64,000 bases of DNA from assembly GCF_003667545.1 (NCBI RefSeq), contig NZ_RCUV01000017.1, positions 1 to 64,000 of the forward strand, given 5' to 3'. The notes under the pieces are model-generated. The model searched no databases. It was not told the DNA's origin and saw nothing but the letters and a program-made list of their open reading frames with translations. Of the stretch, positions 62,139-64,000 are shown piece by piece. The translations under genes were made by a program, and so were the position numbers. The stretch's first letter is position 1. The number at the start of each line of letters is the position of its first letter. This DNA is from Mycetocola manganoxydans (lineage in GTDB: Bacteria; Actinomycetota; Actinomycetes; Actinomycetales; Microbacteriaceae).

Positions 62139-62675
62139 ATGAGTGAAGATTCTTGGTACTCGGAGCGCCGCGCTCGTTGGAAGCCTGATCATGTCCGGCT
62201 GCTACTCATCGCGGAGAGTGCGCCTGACGACGGTGGCGACATTGCCAAGCGGCGCTTCTTCTACGACGAAAACTTGACCGGCAAGGACGGACTATTCCGT
62301 GAAGTCGTCCGAGCCCTCATCATCAATCCAGCGCTGGCGACGGGGCCGAACGCAAAAGTGCCCTGGCTAGAGAAGCTCAAGGCCGGGGGCGTTTACCTAA
62401 TCGATCTCGCTTCGGTGCCGGTCAACCATCACTCACCATCAGAGCGAGCCGTCGCGTTGCAGCGCAACATTGCCGCGACCGTCTCGCTCGCCGCCGAGCT
62501 CAAGCCGGACGGAGTCGTTCTGGTGAAGCAGAATGTCTTTGAGCTTCTGCAGGGCCCGATCCTCGAGGCTGGCCTACCGTTGCTCCATGACGAGTTCATC
62601 CCATTTCCGGGCAGCGGACAGCAGAAGCGCTTCCGAGAGCGGTTCGCGACAGCCATAGAGAAGCTACCGGTCTAG
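62139..62675 (+). CDS. uncharacterised protein, possibly UDG-like fold
   Basis: A 178-aa soluble protein. The N-terminal VRLLLIAESAPDDGGD and RRFFYDENL, a central GGVYLIDLASVPVNHHSP and the C-terminal HDEFIPFPGSGQQKRFRERF resemble small proteins with a uracil-DNA-glycosylase-like Rossmann fold. Catalytic residues cannot be assigned by eye, so this is tentative. It follows DUF1643 by 58 bases on the same strand, and the two could share a transcript. Confidence 0.7.
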   Translation: MSEDSWYSERRARWKPDHVRLLLIAESAPDDGGDIAKRRFFYDENLTGKDGLFREVVRALIINPALATGPNAKVPWLEKLKAGGVYLIDLASVPVNHHSPSERAVALQRNIAATVSLAAELKPDGVVLVKQNVFELLQGPILEAGLPLLHDEFIPFPGSGQQKRFRERFATAIEKLPV

Positions 62676-62938
62676 GTCTCCGATCACTCGCTAGCTTGAC
62701 GCGGCACGACCGTAAGCGCCAGGACAGGAACGGGTGCAAAGCAGTCCTTCCGCTTGCAACAGGCTTTGTGCCCCCCAGCCGAGAGGCTGAGGGGAGACAG
62801 GGCGCCCGCACGGTCGGGGGCAGATTCCAGCGGTAGCACCACCGTTGCTTCGCCGCCCGGTTACCAAGGCTGCCTTCGACGCTGTGGTCGCTGCGTTCTC
62901 GCCCGGCACGACCGTATGTGTCCGACAGCGTCACTCGT

Positions 62939-63394
62939 TCAAATGCCGGGCCCAGCGTCATCCGGATACCGGACCTCCCGCGCGAGCTGTGCGATTCGCT
63001 CCCACGGGAGATGCTTGCGCAGCAGCCCTGAACGTTTCCTGGCGCCCGGCTCGTCCCTCGCTGCATCGGCAGCTTCCTGCACAACGACGGGGTGCTCCCC
63101 TAGCGCCTCTGCCATCCAAACGACCGCCGCCGGGCACAGCAAGCGGTTGTACGTTTTTCGCGCGCTCGTGTTGGGCTCCGCACGCGTGAACGCCCCCGAG
63201 CCGCGGCTGTCCTGGTCACTGAACCAGCGGACCATGTGCTCTTTTTGACTCGACCACCAAGTACCCCTGAGCTGGGGCAGGTCACGCTCGTAGGCGTCTG
63301 AGACAGGAAGGTGCGGCTCCAGCCGCCTGAGTACGCGGGCGAAGTCGCGCACGTGCATGTCGTCGCTCAGAGATCTGCCGGCCATGATCACCAT
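62939..63394 (-). CDS. uncharacterised small protein
   Basis: A 151-aa soluble, charged protein. It contains MHVRDFARVLRRLEPHLP, SQKEHMVRWFSDQDSRGSGAF and CPAAVVWMAEALGE, suggesting a helical protein that occurs in several actinobacterial genomes. No known motif is seen. The start could be ATG at 63394 or the next Met three codons in. It lies opposite to and downstream of the preceding gene, with ~260 empty bases between. Confidence 0.7.
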   Translation of the reverse strand: MVIMAGRSLSDDMHVRDFARVLRRLEPHLPVSDAYERDLPQLRGTWWSSQKEHMVRWFSDQDSRGSGAFTRAEPNTSARKTYNRLLCPAAVVWMAEALGEHPVVVQEAADAARDEPGARKRSGLLRKHLPWERIAQLAREVRYPDDAGPGI

Positions 63395-63464
63395 GTTCCC
63401 ATCAGTAGGAGAAGAGAGTGGGAGATGAACGCGCCTCTGCCACCTGACCCGCGAGGTCCGTCTG

Positions 63465-64000
63465 TCAGCGACTTCGCTGGTCCTCGCACGGTCTCAGTAC
63501 CGTATCCACGGCGAGCGCCGCGGATACCATAAGCGAAAGCAGAGGATCTTCAAGCGTTCGATGCATTTGAAGCACATAGTCCGATTACATCCGAAAGCGA
63601 ATGTTGAACCGGCCCCCGAACGGGGATGCCATCAAACCAAGGTTCTCCTGCACGATCTTACCCACGGGCGTACCATCGTGACGCATGACGGTCACTTTCG
63701 ATTTCAGAACTGTGGCCGGCTTGATGAGCGTCAAGATCGGGCGGCCCGACGCGTCGACGATCTCGAGCCGCTTGGTGGCGTTGTCCCGCCCGACGACCAT
63801 TCGCGACATGCCCGTGCCGAACTGCCGGACGCCGCCAACCTTGTGTGCGTGCTGACTGAAGACCGAATACTCAGCTTTCCTTTCGAATAACTTGGCTTTT
63901 TGGTTCACAACGAGGATCTGCTCGCTGATCAGTGTGCCGCCACCTGCGTGCGCGGCATCCGCGACGCCAAGCTTGCGGACCTGCCGCTGCACATCTTTGT
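63465..64000 (-). pseudogene. phospholipid scramblase/LURP-one-like gene with internal deletion and stop
   Basis: Minus strand. The frame entering from beyond the window reads VQRQVRKLGVADAAHAGG, LFERKAEYSVFSQHAHKVGG and ENLGLMASPFGGRFNIRF, the N-terminal half of a scramblase-related protein. A TAA follows at 63587-63585. In the same frame directly after it comes SDYVLQMHRTLEDPLL and SLMVSAALAVDTVL, the usual C-terminal end of this family, stopping at 63465. About 40-50 residues normally found between them are missing. The gene therefore suffered an internal deletion with a stop at the junction and is probably non-functional, unless the stop is a sequencing error. Confidence 0.8.

Noticed and set aside
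62596-63248. Overlapping frames on both strands after the UDG-like gene
   Set aside because: They overlap the better supported 151-aa minus-strand gene and read as Arg/Pro-rich shadows.
1-64000. CRISPR array or rRNA operon
   Set aside because: No regularly spaced direct repeats and no rRNA-like conserved blocks were seen anywhere in the window.

Overview
The window is high-GC DNA, probably from an actinobacterium of the Microbacteriaceae type. The evidence is strong GC bias at third codon positions, frequent GTG starts, AGGAGG-like ribosome binding sites, and typical family content (PadR regulator, NarL-type two-component pair, FGGY kinase, MobF relaxase of the actinobacterial kind). Species cannot be named from sequence alone.

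Layout. (1) 1-18 kb is ordinary chromosome: the end of a ribulose-monophosphate formaldehyde module (hxlB-hxlA), an NmrA-like reductase, a P1B-type metal ATPase with a TPC motif, a UGT-like glycosyltransferase, small uncharacterised genes, a PadR/ABC1-kinase pair divergent from an ABC exporter plus two-component system, a membrane-anchored lipase fusion and a manganese catalase. (2) 18.3-28.3 kb is a leftward autoinducer-2-type (lsr) locus with ABC importer, sugar-binding regulator, kinase, LsrF-like thiolase, a cupin and a class II aldolase. A plausible promoter with repeated GTGAGCA boxes lies upstream. (3) 28.7-61.4 kb looks like a mobile defence island. Its left side carries a fragment resembling the 3' half of a tRNA. 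Its right side carries a MobF conjugative relaxase and a frameshifted tyrosine integrase. (4) 61.5-64 kb holds small uncharacterised genes (DUF1643 and others) and a decayed phospholipid-scramblase-like gene.

The island contains several defence modules in series. The first is a leftward, tightly coupled four-gene operon: phosphoribosyltransferase-like protein, ORC/Cdc6-like ATPase, a protein I do not recognise, and an adenine-type DNA methyltransferase. The second, divergent from it, is a two-gene unit of a 139-aa protein and an 807-aa protein with a PD-(D/E)xK nuclease core. The third is a small excisionase-type HTH protein followed by a complete type 1 BREX operon (brxA, brxB, brxC, pglX, pglZ, brxL). 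The BrxL ends in a MITD1-like phospholipase-D-type domain. Directly behind brxL come a 53-aa ORF in ATGA overlap and two overlapping dynamin-like GTPases, so BREX and the GTPases may form one transcription unit. After the relaxase comes a DUF262-HEPN pair.

The best candidates for an undescribed system are the four-gene PRTase/ORC/unknown/methyltransferase operon, the 139-aa plus PD-(D/E)xK pair, and the BREX-linked small ORF with the GTPase pair. No CRISPR array, rRNA or complete tRNA was recognised. All family assignments come from reading motifs by eye; no database search was run.
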